Assembly (NCBI RefSeq): GCF_002843315.1
Contig: NZ_MVDD01000002.1
Span: 62,001 to 126,000, forward strand
DNA from: Labilibaculum filiforme
GTDB lineage: Bacteria; Bacteroidota; Bacteroidia; Bacteroidales; Marinifilaceae
DNA: 64,000 bases
Direction of reading: 5' to 3'
The first letter of the stretch is position 1; the number at the start of each line of letters is the position of its first letter. This document shows, in pieces, positions 1 through 8,749 of this stretch. Position numbers and translations under genes: made by a program. The notes under the pieces are model-generated. The model did no database searches. It had not been told where the DNA came from and was given only the letters and a program-made list of their open reading frames with translations.

Positions 1-426
1 TGTGTATCAATAAGTTCGTTTATAATGTCGTTTATTAATTTCATTATCTTATTATTAATAGAGTTTTATAAATAACATTCAATGCTGAGATGAATTGTGG
101 CTAACGGTTTATGTATGAATCGTTTGGCATTTCGAAGCACTTTCCTGTCCAATTACACCGAACTTGATGCGTGGCAGGATGTTTGAATAACCACCTAAAC
201 CCCAATGTTTTATACCGCGTGTTGTATGCTGGGCTTTATTCATTAACAGTCAGTTATCAATTTACTACAATCTAAAATCCGCTCAATCGAAGCACTGCTG
301 TTCCCGAAAAAATTAGTTTTTAGGGTCGGCAAAAAAGCGGTGGCAGTTTTAAGCTCTTTTGCAATTTTTGGTTGCAACGTTGGCTGGTGCGAATTGCAAA
401 TGTGTATGGCTTTTAGCGTTGGCATT
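1..426. other. Gene-free end of window upstream of the defence operon stop
   Basis: No convincing gene. The stretch holds the attC-like site at 99-230 and a short AT-rich tract. A 60-codon open frame (243-425, minus) has no family resemblance and no clear ribosome binding site, so I do not call it. Confidence 0.6.
99..230 (-). repeat. attC-like recombination site, copy 1
   Basis: Imperfect palindromic site of about 132 bp. Read on the minus strand it starts near GCATACAAC and ends with CGTTAGCC, close to the R'' (RYYYAAC) and R' (GTTRRRY) boxes of integron attC sites. Its core at 138-174 matches 29 of 37 bases of the second copy (8658-8694). It lies about 200 bp after the stop of the GIY-YIG gene, in the same orientation as the other copy relative to its gene. 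The outer stem is weaker than in copy 2. The attC assignment is inference; a structured intergenic repeat of another kind would also fit. Confidence 0.5.
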
Positions 427-1635
427 CTATTTCAGTTTAATTTTTTGCGTTTCTGTGTCATATTCGTAATTCACGATATTTTCATTTAAAATCAACTGGA
501 TAGTTTCTTCAATAACCTCAAAAGGAACTACAAACCATTCTCTCGGATTTAGTCTTTGTCCATTTTCGTTAAACAAGTCAATATCCAAACAAGCCTTGGC
601 AAAAAACCTATGCAGAAGGTTTTCAAGTTTGTCTGCATTTCTATTATAAACTTTGTAAGTCGCTATTTTTTTAACATCAGCAAATAAATATGTTGCTTCA
701 TTTTTAGCATTCTTTATTCTGTCGTCAACAGAACCACTTGCAAAGCCAATTTTGTATAAGTCCTTAATTTCTGCAAGTTCCTTTTTAGTTGACTTTGTTT
801 TCAAAACGTAAATCCAACCCGATTGAACATCTTCTTCTTTTACAAGGCCTGAGTTAACAAACAATTCCTGCTCAATTTTTTCAAATGTGTTAGTAATTAA
901 CTTTCCGTCTTTTTGGATTTGTTTACCCAATGAACGATAAAGCATATTGCTATAAGTTCCATTCTCAAAAACCGTTCTTGTTCTACCTTCAACTCTAACT
1001 CTGTTGCCTGATTTCTGCTCCCATTCTTCTTTTTTCAAATTGGCTGATTCCAAGTACAGCATAATGCCATTCATTAAATAGAAATCGCCAACGTGAAGAT
1101 TCTTTTCAATGTTGATGAAAGGCTTTATCTTTCGTTTTCCTTCTTTAATTTCTTTGTGAACCTGTAAAAACATAAGCTCATACTTCTCAAAGTCCTTTTC
1201 CTTTATTGATTTTCTTTGAGCCACAAAATCGGCTTCTGCTCGGTCTTCTGGTCTTGGCGTGTGTTTGAATTTGAAAATGTCTAAATCTTTGTCAGTTTCT
1301 AATAAACCCAAATCATCATCATTCAAAATATCGTCTATTGATGGCGAGTCCATTTCTACGTGACCTAATAAATTATGTCTGTCAAATGGTTTAAGGATTT
1401 TTTTCTGGTCCTCATTTCCTCTAAAGTTTTTGAGTTTGGCTAACAGTCCATATTCTGACATACTAGATTTGCTTGGTTCTCTTTCGTTTTTATCAATGAA
1501 TACATTGATTTCCTCAAAAGAGTCAATAAGCCTTTCCTCGTCTGTTTTTACAGTTGAAGTTTTGACCTTAGATTCCAACAATCCAAAATCATCATCTTCA
1601 AAAATATCTTCTATTGTTAGTTTCTTCTTAACCAT
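427..1635 (-). CDS. GIY-YIG nuclease family protein
   Basis: A 402-residue protein with a C-terminal GIY-YIG nuclease domain of the T5orf172/MUG113 type from about residue 272: WIYVLKT (274-280), YKIGFAS (294-300), a DDRIKNA helix (304-310), and a conserved LLHRFF segment further on. The N-terminal 270 residues are not a family I recognise. They contain the same acidic motif twice, about residues 8-22 and 100-114 (pattern DI-[FL]-x-DDD-[FL]-GLLE). The start overlaps the helicase stop by 8 bp, so the two are translationally coupled and probably work together. In context it is the likely DNA-cutting component of the restriction-like system. The family assignment is firm; the function is inferred. 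Confidence 0.8.
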   Translation of the reverse strand: MVKKKLTIEDIFEDDDFGLLESKVKTSTVKTDEERLIDSFEEINVFIDKNEREPSKSSMSEYGLLAKLKNFRGNEDQKKILKPFDRHNLLGHVEMDSPSIDDILNDDDLGLLETDKDLDIFKFKHTPRPEDRAEADFVAQRKSIKEKDFEKYELMFLQVHKEIKEGKRKIKPFINIEKNLHVGDFYLMNGIMLYLESANLKKEEWEQKSGNRVRVEGRTRTVFENGTYSNMLYRSLGKQIQKDGKLITNTFEKIEQELFVNSGLVKEEDVQSGWIYVLKTKSTKKELAEIKDLYKIGFASGSVDDRIKNAKNEATYLFADVKKIATYKVYNRNADKLENLLHRFFAKACLDIDLFNENGQRLNPREWFVVPFEVIEETIQLILNENIVNYEYDTETQKIKLK

Positions 1636-3589
1636 TTTCTAGTGCTTTTTTACGTTTCAACTCTCTCAAAAACACTAAAGCTTCTGCCATTCTTTTTTCT
1701 TTATGGTCAAATGCCTGAATACTCGGTTGCTCCCCTTTATTGTTTTTTACCCATTCTTTTATTTTTGGCCATAACAAAATGGCTTCTTCTTCGGTCATTT
1801 CAATTTTGGTAGATTGAATATGCTCGTCAATTAATTTTAAAACCTGAGTAGTAACTGACTTTGATAAAATTTCAAATGCTTTTTGGAACGGATTCACTTG
1901 GTCAATCAAATCAATGTGAATATTATCTATGTTCACAAAGCTACCCGCCATTCTGATAAACTTCTTGTCGCCTTGTTCTTCAATCGTACTATTCTTTATA
2001 ACAGAATCAACAACTACGTGTTGCCTAACTGCTTCTACATCATCATCACTTAAATCAGGATATATTTCTCGGATGATTTTAGGAATTAGAACAGTATTGA
2101 TAACCTCTGGCTCAACATTGCCCGGCATCGCTTTAAGCATTTGAGGGTCTTGCAATAATTTAGCTTTCAAATCATTTAAATCTGTATCAATGATATCTTT
2201 GGCTCTTTGAGAAGTTGGCAACTTGAAACCTCTAATCTTAATAGTTTTATCATCATCTTCTTCGTCTTCATCATCCTCATCTTTTTTGATTTTGAATTTG
2301 AAGTTTGGAGCCAAAACTTGTTCCATTAGTAAAGATGCTGTAATGGCTTTTAGCATATTGTTTACAGAAAGCTTTACATCATCATCTTGTGCATCAGGTT
2401 GAGCAATTAGGTTTGTGAATTGCGCGTGAATTTTATTGTTGCTGTCTCTTGTTGCCCTACCAATAATTTGAATAATTTCAGTTAGTGAACCTCTGTAACC
2501 TATGGTTAAAGCATGTTGGCAATAGGGCCAATCAAAGCCTTCTTTTGCCATTCCTAAAGCAATAATTATATCAATATCATCTACCGATTTTACTTCACGT
2601 AGATAGGCACTTATTTTATCTCTTGATTTAGGGTTGTCATTAACCAAGTCGGCAACTTTTAAAATCTTACCTGTTTTTTGGCTTTTAATGTGTAAAACAC
2701 CTGTTGTTTCATCTTGATATTCCAATTCGCCTAAAACGTCAATGATGTGATTGACTTCTTCGTATTTCTCTTTGGAAGATTCGGCTGAATTAACACTTGG
2801 AATGTGGATGATGGTTTTTTGATTTTCATCTAATATCTCTGCCAAAGCGGACATTTCTTTTTCAGGGTGTTTCTTGAAATATTTACCCGTGTAAAAATGA
2901 TAGCCAATTCCCAAGGATTTTAAAAATTCATAGCCATTCAACTGTTGATAATAGGTATAAGTTACTTTGGTGAATTTGGCTTCATCTTCTGGCATTAATA
3001 CAGGAATGCTATCGCCTCTAAAATATGAGCCTGTCATTGCTACAATATGAGCGGTAGAATTGTGCATAATACTTTTTAAAACCTGCCCTAGAATATTGTC
3101 ACCTTCTGCTGAAACGTGATGAAATTCATCAATAGCAACTAGTGTGTCATCTAACTTTTTTGGTTCTAATCCGTCAAATGCAAAACGCAAAGTAGCGTGT
3201 GTACAAACCAATAATTCTTCATCGGATTCTAAAAAGTTTAAAAATGCCGTTACCTTGCTTTTTTCTTCGCCTGGTGTGCAGAGATTGTATTTTGGGTTTG
3301 GATTCCAATCTGCGAAAAAGCCAAACTTTTTAAGTTCCGTTGAGCCAAAAGATGCTCCAATTGATTTTTCAGGCACAGCAACAATTACTTTCTTGATTCC
3401 TTGATTTTTCAATTTATCCAAGGCGATAAACATTAAGGCTCTCGATTTTCCTGATGCTGGAGGTGCTTTAAGCAATAAATATTGAGCAGTTCTGCCTTCG
3501 TATGCCATTTCCTGCATTTCCCGCATTCCTAAAGCATTGGTGCTTTTGCTCTTTCCCGTTTGGTCGTATTCTACGTGAACTAAATCCAT
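1628..3589 (-). CDS. DEAD/DEAH-box superfamily 2 helicase
   Basis: A 653-residue SF2 helicase/translocase of the type I/III restriction (ResIII-like) kind. Visible motifs are Walker A APPASGKS (42-49), DEFHH motif II (154-158), an MTGS segment like motif III, and the motif VI-like QIIGRATR in the second RecA domain. A very acidic linker of D/E runs lies between about residues 435 and 450. The C-terminal 200 residues are unassigned. It sits between the passenger genes and the GIY-YIG gene, overlapping the latter. It probably provides ATP-driven translocation for a nuclease supplied in trans; that role is inference. Confidence 0.85.
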   Translation of the reverse strand: MDLVHVEYDQTGKSKSTNALGMREMQEMAYEGRTAQYLLLKAPPASGKSRALMFIALDKLKNQGIKKVIVAVPEKSIGASFGSTELKKFGFFADWNPNPKYNLCTPGEEKSKVTAFLNFLESDEELLVCTHATLRFAFDGLEPKKLDDTLVAIDEFHHVSAEGDNILGQVLKSIMHNSTAHIVAMTGSYFRGDSIPVLMPEDEAKFTKVTYTYYQQLNGYEFLKSLGIGYHFYTGKYFKKHPEKEMSALAEILDENQKTIIHIPSVNSAESSKEKYEEVNHIIDVLGELEYQDETTGVLHIKSQKTGKILKVADLVNDNPKSRDKISAYLREVKSVDDIDIIIALGMAKEGFDWPYCQHALTIGYRGSLTEIIQIIGRATRDSNNKIHAQFTNLIAQPDAQDDDVKLSVNNMLKAITASLLMEQVLAPNFKFKIKKDEDDEDEEDDDKTIKIRGFKLPTSQRAKDIIDTDLNDLKAKLLQDPQMLKAMPGNVEPEVINTVLIPKIIREIYPDLSDDDVEAVRQHVVVDSVIKNSTIEEQGDKKFIRMAGSFVNIDNIHIDLIDQVNPFQKAFEILSKSVTTQVLKLIDEHIQSTKIEMTEEEAILLWPKIKEWVKNNKGEQPSIQAFDHKEKRMAEALVFLRELKRKKALENG

Positions 3590-3613
3590 TTTCTAATTAT
3601 TAATGTTCAATGG

Positions 3614-3973
3614 TTAATTGTTAATGTTGGTCTTTGCGGACTTGATGATAGCTGTTATTAGCTTAATAATTTCAACAGCATCCAGATTTAAACTTTCAAA
3701 TTCTGATTCACTCAAATAATCTGTTCCTTTCAATAATTCAAGCCAATAAATGCTTTCGTTTATTTCCTTTTGTGCAATGGCCATTTTATGAATAAAATCT
3801 TTCTTTGTTTCTGCGTGTTCTGCTTCTCGAACCATAGCACCCACACTTGTACCTGAACGCAGTAATTGTTTTGATAGAACATATTCTTTTTTATCAGAAA
3901 CTAAAAACTGATATAATTTTACAACTCTAATTGCAAATCCAAAACTCTTATCCTTCACAACATTTTTCGTCAT
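3614..3973 (-). CDS. Four helix bundle protein (23S rRNA intervening-sequence family)
   Basis: A 119-residue all-alpha protein of the four-helix-bundle/S23 family. Recognisable segments are LLRSGTSVGAMVREAEHAE and the helix KDFIHKMAIAQKEINESIYW. These proteins were first seen in 23S rRNA intervening sequences and are frequent passengers in Bacteroidetes defence operons; their biochemical role is not established. It lies 24 bp downstream of the helicase start on the same strand, with nothing linking it to rRNA here. Confidence 0.85.
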   Translation of the reverse strand: MTKNVVKDKSFGFAIRVVKLYQFLVSDKKEYVLSKQLLRSGTSVGAMVREAEHAETKKDFIHKMAIAQKEINESIYWLELLKGTDYLSESEFESLNLDAVEIIKLITAIIKSAKTNINN

Positions 3974-4011
3974 CCTACTTTTTTATTATATCATTCACAA
4001 TTAACCATTCA

Positions 4012-5025
4012 TCATTTACCCTTAATAATTCGCTTCATTTCCTTATCAAAATCGGAAACATAATTTTGGTCTTGAATTACACGGAATTTATCATACTCAC
4101 TTTCAGCTTTTAGCTTTGCTTCCAACATTGATATTTTGCCCTTGTCTTTCAAAATGGGATAATCTGCCAATTCCAAAAATTGAACTAAAAAGCTATCCCA
4201 ATCTTTCATATTCATTACTTGCCTGTTTCTTGCTCTATTTTCTGCCAAGTCTAAATAAGAAGTAACTATCCTTTCTAAAGCTTTTAAATGTTCAACATTC
4301 AAATAATTTTTTGCAATCGTTACATCACTTTTTAAAATCTTTCCCTCAGGGGCTTGTTTCCAAGTTTTTAAACCCATATAAATTTTGGTGGCATCTGCTT
4401 CTGTGTAAATAATCTCAGCAGCGGTTTTCCCTGTTATTGCCCAATGCAGTTTGTTCTGAACCGTAGCAAAAAAATGTTGTGTTATTTCCGATTTATTGTC
4501 ATAATCAGCCGATAGTGCATAGATGTCTGTAATTTTTTGATACAAACGTCTTTCACTTAATCGAATCTCTCTGATTCGCTCCAACATTTCTTCGAAATAA
4601 TCTTCTCCAAAATGTTTAATTTGTTTCAATCGCTCATCATCCATAGCAAAACCTTTGATGATGTATTCGTGCAAAATTTCAGTTGCCCATTTTCTAAATT
4701 CAATGGCTCTTTGTGAGTTTACTCTGTAGCCAACCGCTGTTATGGCTCGTAAATTATAGTATTTGGTTTGGTAGGATTTGCCGTCTTCGGCAGTGTGTCG
4801 GAAATCCCGACATACTGAATTTTCATCCAATTCGGCATCTTCAAATATTTTTTTAAGGTGTTCGGTTATGGTAGAACGCCCTTTTTCAAAAAGTTCAGCT
4901 ATTGTTTTTTGCGTAAGCCAAAGCGTTTTGTCTTGATAAAAGACATCAATATTTACTTTGCCACTTTCGGTTTTGAAAATAACAAAGTTGTTTATAGGTT
5001 GCAAACCGCTATTTTGATTTTCCAT
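4012..5025 (-). CDS. RhuM family protein
   Basis: A 337-residue protein of the virulence RhuM family, named from a Salmonella pathogenicity-island gene of unknown biochemical function. The N-terminal part has the typical LWLTQKTIAELF winged-helix-like segment, followed by YYNLRAITAVGYRVNS and EFRKWATEIL. The family occurs widely in mobile and defence islands. It is separated from its neighbours by short non-coding gaps and looks like a passenger inside the restriction operon rather than an essential component. Confidence 0.85.
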   Translation of the reverse strand: MENQNSGLQPINNFVIFKTESGKVNIDVFYQDKTLWLTQKTIAELFEKGRSTITEHLKKIFEDAELDENSVCRDFRHTAEDGKSYQTKYYNLRAITAVGYRVNSQRAIEFRKWATEILHEYIIKGFAMDDERLKQIKHFGEDYFEEMLERIREIRLSERRLYQKITDIYALSADYDNKSEITQHFFATVQNKLHWAITGKTAAEIIYTEADATKIYMGLKTWKQAPEGKILKSDVTIAKNYLNVEHLKALERIVTSYLDLAENRARNRQVMNMKDWDSFLVQFLELADYPILKDKGKISMLEAKLKAESEYDKFRVIQDQNYVSDFDKEMKRIIKGK

Positions 5026-5033
5026 TGTCTGAA

Positions 5034-5453
5034 CTATGATTTTATCTGATTTATTTGATTACGTTGATTGTACTTAGAGTTTATCAAGCGTTTAAAATCT
5101 AAACTTTTTGTGCCGAAATTTATCAATAAACCAACTTCTAAATTATACGCCTCCAAATAATTAATTGCTTGTGCCAAATGAACATCTTCGGTTTTTGTTA
5201 CAGCTTTTAATTCTACAGAAATTACGTCTTCAATCAAAAAATCTACTCTTCTTGTTCCTATGTGTTCTTCTTTATAATAGATAGGCATTTCGTGTTCTCG
5301 CGAAAATCCTATTCCTTGTAAACCCATCTCTTTTGCTAATGCCCTTTGATAAATAACTTCCTGAAAACCATTTCCCAATATCTTATGCACTTCCATAGCA
5401 CATCCAATAATTTTACCTGTTAATTCAGAATATTTGTATTGTTCTTTTATCAT
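5034..5453 (-). CDS. GxxExxY family protein (PD-(D/E)XK-like)
   Basis: A 139-residue protein of the GxxExxY family. The name-giving motif is GNGFQEVIY near residues 27-35, followed by a PD-(D/E)XK-like core VDFLIEDVISVELKA, which suggests a nuclease fold. Activity has not been shown for this family as far as I know. It is a typical passenger of Bacteroidetes genomes and is located between RhuM and the methyltransferase, on the same strand. Confidence 0.85.
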   Translation of the reverse strand: MIKEQYKYSELTGKIIGCAMEVHKILGNGFQEVIYQRALAKEMGLQGIGFSREHEMPIYYKEEHIGTRRVDFLIEDVISVELKAVTKTEDVHLAQAINYLEAYNLEVGLLINFGTKSLDFKRLINSKYNQRNQINQIKS

Positions 5454-5477
5454 AGTTTAATCATTTAATCACTTTAA

Positions 5478-8180
5478 TCAGCGGTTCAGACGTTTTTTCT
5501 TCTGCTTCGCAAAAAGCGTATCTTTTAGTAACATGTCTTCATACTGCTTAAACAAATACTCCAATCGCTCGGTATCGTTTTTAAAAGGTTGTAAGCGGTA
5601 GCATTGCTCAATGGCAGTATCTAATTCTTGATGGGCTTGCAACAACCCTTTGGGCATAGTGCTTGGATTATACAATTGCGCCATTGTTTTACTTGGGTGT
5701 TTGGCACGCTCATCTAGTATTGCAAAAACATAGAGGTTTAAATTTTCCTTTTGCTTAGTGCTGATGTCAGGAAAAGGGAAAGTGTTATAGCATATATCCT
5801 TTGAGTATCTATAATCCGTTTTTAATTTCCCTCCAACATTTTTAACCCAAACCATATGCATACTAGAATTAATGATAGCGAACATATAGGGTTCAGCATC
5901 ATAAATCACTTGGGCTGAATTTGAAACAATTGTAGTATTATCTAAATAGCCACAAGGAATATATTGCCTAGATTCAGATGAAACACTCGGAATTATCAAT
6001 TGACTTTCTTTTGCGGTATTTCTGTCTCTGAATTGGTGTGAACGTTCACCTAATCTATTTGTACCTTCATCTTTGCTGTTTAATCTGTGTATTTCCGTTT
6101 TCTCAATACGCTTTGCAATTTCAGGTATTTTGATAGCTTCATCTAATTGTTCATCTTCTATCCACAAACAGTACCTTTTACTTCCTCTAATAAATTCCGC
6201 TGAACCCAAAAGTAATCTCGTAAATGCTTTAGCTTTAGGGAACTGATTGATTAATTGGTCATATTCTTCTTCTATGAAAATTAAACCACCACCATCATTT
6301 GGCATATTACCAAACTTCATTTCAGGAAAATTGGATAGAGGTTTACTTCTTCCTGAAACCACAATATTTGAACCATCTAATAAATACGGATTTATGTTTT
6401 TAGCTGGATGAATTAAACCGTCAGTAAATAAAAATTTGGGTTTATTACTTACGTTTCTTAATCCAACAATAATTACCGTTACTCCTGCATTTCCTTTGGC
6501 ATTATTAGTCCATTTAAAAGATTGGTGAGCAAAGTCTATTTCTATACCTTTAGAAAGTATATGTGGCCAAATTAAAGGCACTTGTTGCCCTTGGCAAATT
6601 GAATTAGTAGTCACAAATGCACATTCTGCATTTAAGCCTGAAATATATTCAGCTCCCTTATAAATCCAACAGTTTATATAATCTAAGTCACGATATTTTT
6701 TGAGTTTATTAAAAACAAAATCCATATCTTTTTTCTGTTCAGTATCTTGCAATCGAGCACCCAAATATGGTGGATTCCCAATAACATAAACTTCATCTAC
6801 TAAAAAAATTGGGCACACCTCATTCCAATCTCTTCTTGTGGCATTTCCTTGTTTTATTTGTCCGGCTTCTTTTAATGGTAGTATGGGTTTCGATTTTCCG
6901 TAATCAAACAGTCGTTCTTCAAATACTTTATTCATTTGGTGTTCTGCCAGCCAAAGTGAGAGTATTGCCATTTCGTGTGCAAAATCGTCTATTTCAATAC
7001 CATAAAATTGCGAGAGTTGTATATCAGTCCATTTTATGGTTGGTGCAATCCCTTCTAAATCGGTTATTTTTTCTAAAATCTTTATTTCTAAAAGACGTAT
7101 CTCTTTGTAGGTAATAATCAAGAAATTTCCGCTACCACACGCAGGGTCAAAGAATTTGATTTTTGAAATTCTGTTTATTAGAGTTCTTAATTGCTTTATT
7201 GTGGTGGCATTTTCAAAGGCTTCATACAATTCATCCAAAAATAAGGGTTTTATGAGTTTAAGGATGTTTTCTACAGAAGTGTAATGCATTCCTAAATCGC
7301 TACGGTAATCGGGAATTACCACAGCTTGTATCATTGAGCCAAAAATATCTGGATTAATGTCTTTCCATTGCAATTCGCCCAATTCAATAAGCGTTTTTCT
7401 AGCTTTTGCAGTAAATATTGGTGAGTTTATTTTTTGACCAAACAAACCTCCATTTACATAAGGAAATTTGGCTAAAAAGTCAGGATAATCTTTTCCGCTT
7501 TTGCTGTCTAAGCGGTCAAACAAATCATCCAAAAAAGTATGTGTGTCACTTCCATTTTCTGCGGTGTGCTGAGCAAGCGTATTGGTAAAAATACTGTCTT
7601 GCTCAAATATTTCAGTATCTTCTGCAAAGAAGCAGAACAACAAACGAGATAAGAAAATATTGAGGTGGTGGATGCTTTCCTTTGAATTGTAGATGTTTGG
7701 ATTTTGCTCAATCAACAAATCATACAGAGAAGCCATTTTGTAGGAAGCATTTCTGTCGGCTTCATTATTGTTGCTCGCATTGTAAACCTCACTACCTGCC
7801 AATGGCAAAAAGAAGTCGAAATAATTAGGCAGTTCTTGTATTTCAATATCTAAGCTTTTACCTAATCTTAAATCTTTTGCAACAAGCTCCTTGTGGTCAG
7901 TCAGAATAGCAAATCTTGGCTTATGCTTTAAGATTCTTTCGTCCTTTGAAATAGCATCAATACTGCTCAGTAGTTTGTTTGTTCTTTCTACTTTAAAGAA
8001 GATTTTCTTTTTGTAAAGTATTTCCCCATCAATCTTTGAGAGGTTGTAATCGCCTTTCTTTAGTCTAGTAACAGAGGTTTTTGATATTCCGTAAGCTACT
8101 AACAAATCATAAATGAATTCTTCTTTCGAGAAATTATCAATTAGATTCTGAACGTTATGTTGTATTTCGGTTGATTTCAT
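5478..8180 (-). CDS. MmeI-like class I SAM-dependent DNA methyltransferase
   Basis: A 900-residue adenine-type DNA methyltransferase with the MmeI/type IIL domain order: N-terminal region (1-130), helical spacer with LLFCFFAEDTEIF (181-192) and YVNGGLF (241-247), and the methyltransferase core with motif I DPACGSGNF (345-353) and motif IV NPPY (469-472). A target-recognition and C-terminal region follows. In MmeI the N-terminus carries a D...ExK nuclease. Here the expected place reads FKVER (62-66) and I see no canonical ExK, so it is probably cleavage-deficient. Its start overlaps the HTH stop in an ATGA, so the two are co-translated. It probably modifies and recognises the target site, with helicase and GIY-YIG proteins in trans. 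Confidence 0.85.
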   Translation of the reverse strand: MKSTEIQHNVQNLIDNFSKEEFIYDLLVAYGISKTSVTRLKKGDYNLSKIDGEILYKKKIFFKVERTNKLLSSIDAISKDERILKHKPRFAILTDHKELVAKDLRLGKSLDIEIQELPNYFDFFLPLAGSEVYNASNNNEADRNASYKMASLYDLLIEQNPNIYNSKESIHHLNIFLSRLLFCFFAEDTEIFEQDSIFTNTLAQHTAENGSDTHTFLDDLFDRLDSKSGKDYPDFLAKFPYVNGGLFGQKINSPIFTAKARKTLIELGELQWKDINPDIFGSMIQAVVIPDYRSDLGMHYTSVENILKLIKPLFLDELYEAFENATTIKQLRTLINRISKIKFFDPACGSGNFLIITYKEIRLLEIKILEKITDLEGIAPTIKWTDIQLSQFYGIEIDDFAHEMAILSLWLAEHQMNKVFEERLFDYGKSKPILPLKEAGQIKQGNATRRDWNEVCPIFLVDEVYVIGNPPYLGARLQDTEQKKDMDFVFNKLKKYRDLDYINCWIYKGAEYISGLNAECAFVTTNSICQGQQVPLIWPHILSKGIEIDFAHQSFKWTNNAKGNAGVTVIIVGLRNVSNKPKFLFTDGLIHPAKNINPYLLDGSNIVVSGRSKPLSNFPEMKFGNMPNDGGGLIFIEEEYDQLINQFPKAKAFTRLLLGSAEFIRGSKRYCLWIEDEQLDEAIKIPEIAKRIEKTEIHRLNSKDEGTNRLGERSHQFRDRNTAKESQLIIPSVSSESRQYIPCGYLDNTTIVSNSAQVIYDAEPYMFAIINSSMHMVWVKNVGGKLKTDYRYSKDICYNTFPFPDISTKQKENLNLYVFAILDERAKHPSKTMAQLYNPSTMPKGLLQAHQELDTAIEQCYRLQPFKNDTERLEYLFKQYEDMLLKDTLFAKQKKKRLNR

Positions 8181-8386
8181 TTAGTTTTTTGTTCGGGCTT
8201 ATTAGAAACTAGCAACTCTTTAATGTCTACATTTAAGATTTCGGCAATCTTGTACAAGTCGTCTATACTTGGCTGTCTTTTGTTTTGAGCATATGAGTGA
8301 ACCATATTGTAGCTCTTCCCCAATTGCTCAGCCAACCAAATCTGCTTAATTCCTTTTCTGTCTAAAACCTCTTTAATTCGGTTCAT
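8177..8386 (-). CDS. Small HTH (Xre-type) controller-like regulator
   Basis: A 69-residue single-domain helix-turn-helix protein (IKQIWLAEQLGKSYNMVHSY... then PSIDDLYKIAEILNVD), the size and fold of restriction-modification controller (C) proteins. It is the first gene of the operon and its stop overlaps the methyltransferase start (ATGA). Two similar boxes lie just upstream (8406-8449), as expected for an autoregulated controller. Regulation of the downstream genes is inferred. Confidence 0.85.
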   Translation of the reverse strand: MNRIKEVLDRKGIKQIWLAEQLGKSYNMVHSYAQNKRQPSIDDLYKIAEILNVDIKELLVSNKPEQKTK

Positions 8387-8405
8387 TTTGCATTATTTTA
8401 TTCAG

Positions 8406-8449
8406 TTCACTAAAGTAGGAAAGATTTTAGAAATACTCACTAAATGAGT
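8406..8449 (-). promoter_or_regulatory. Candidate operator pair of the HTH regulator
   Basis: An inverted repeat ACTCActaaaTGAGT lies at 8435-8449. A related half-site, TTCACTAAAGTA, lies at 8406-8417. Both are within 65 bp upstream of the HTH start. The shared CACTAAA core and the spacing suggest a C-protein-style autoregulatory operator. No binding data exist here. Confidence 0.45.
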
Positions 8450-8618
8450 ATAAATATTATCATTCAATATGGAGTGAGTTGGCAAAAATTCAAGCTCTTT
8501 TGGTTTTTTTGCATTGGATTTGCGTGTCGGCAAAAAACCAAATGTGCTATTTGTGGGTGGGCTTTCCTTTTTCGTTCTTGTAGCAAATTTTCATTGTTGT
8601 GCGGTCATTTTAGCTTGT

Positions 8619-8749
8619 GCCTAACGGTTGGTATAAGAATAGTAGCCGACTTCGTGACACTTTCCTGTCAAGTTACAAGGAAGTTGAAGCGGGCTAAACC
8701 CCTTGAATTTACTACTATCTCGGCTATTATTTTTATACATTGTTATGCC
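8619..8749 (-). repeat. attC-like recombination site, copy 2
   Basis: A structured 131-bp site. On the minus strand it begins GGCATAAC, ends CGTTAGGC (the last box fits GTTRRRY exactly), and its arms pair over about 30 bp (GTATAA, AATA, AGCCGA against TCGGCT, TATT, TTATAC). An inner stem uses ACTTCC/GGAAAGT. The stop codon of the AAA-TOPRIM gene lies at its very start, as in a gene cassette followed by its attC. It shares its core with the copy at 99-230. No integrase gene is in the window, so the attC identity is inferred from structure. Confidence 0.55.

Noticed and set aside
290-405. Possible further repeat shared with 8480-8580 (AAGCTCTTTTG, TCGGCAAAAAA, AAATGTG words)
   Set aside because: The words occur in different order and overall similarity is too weak to call a repeat, though both lie near the attC-like sites.
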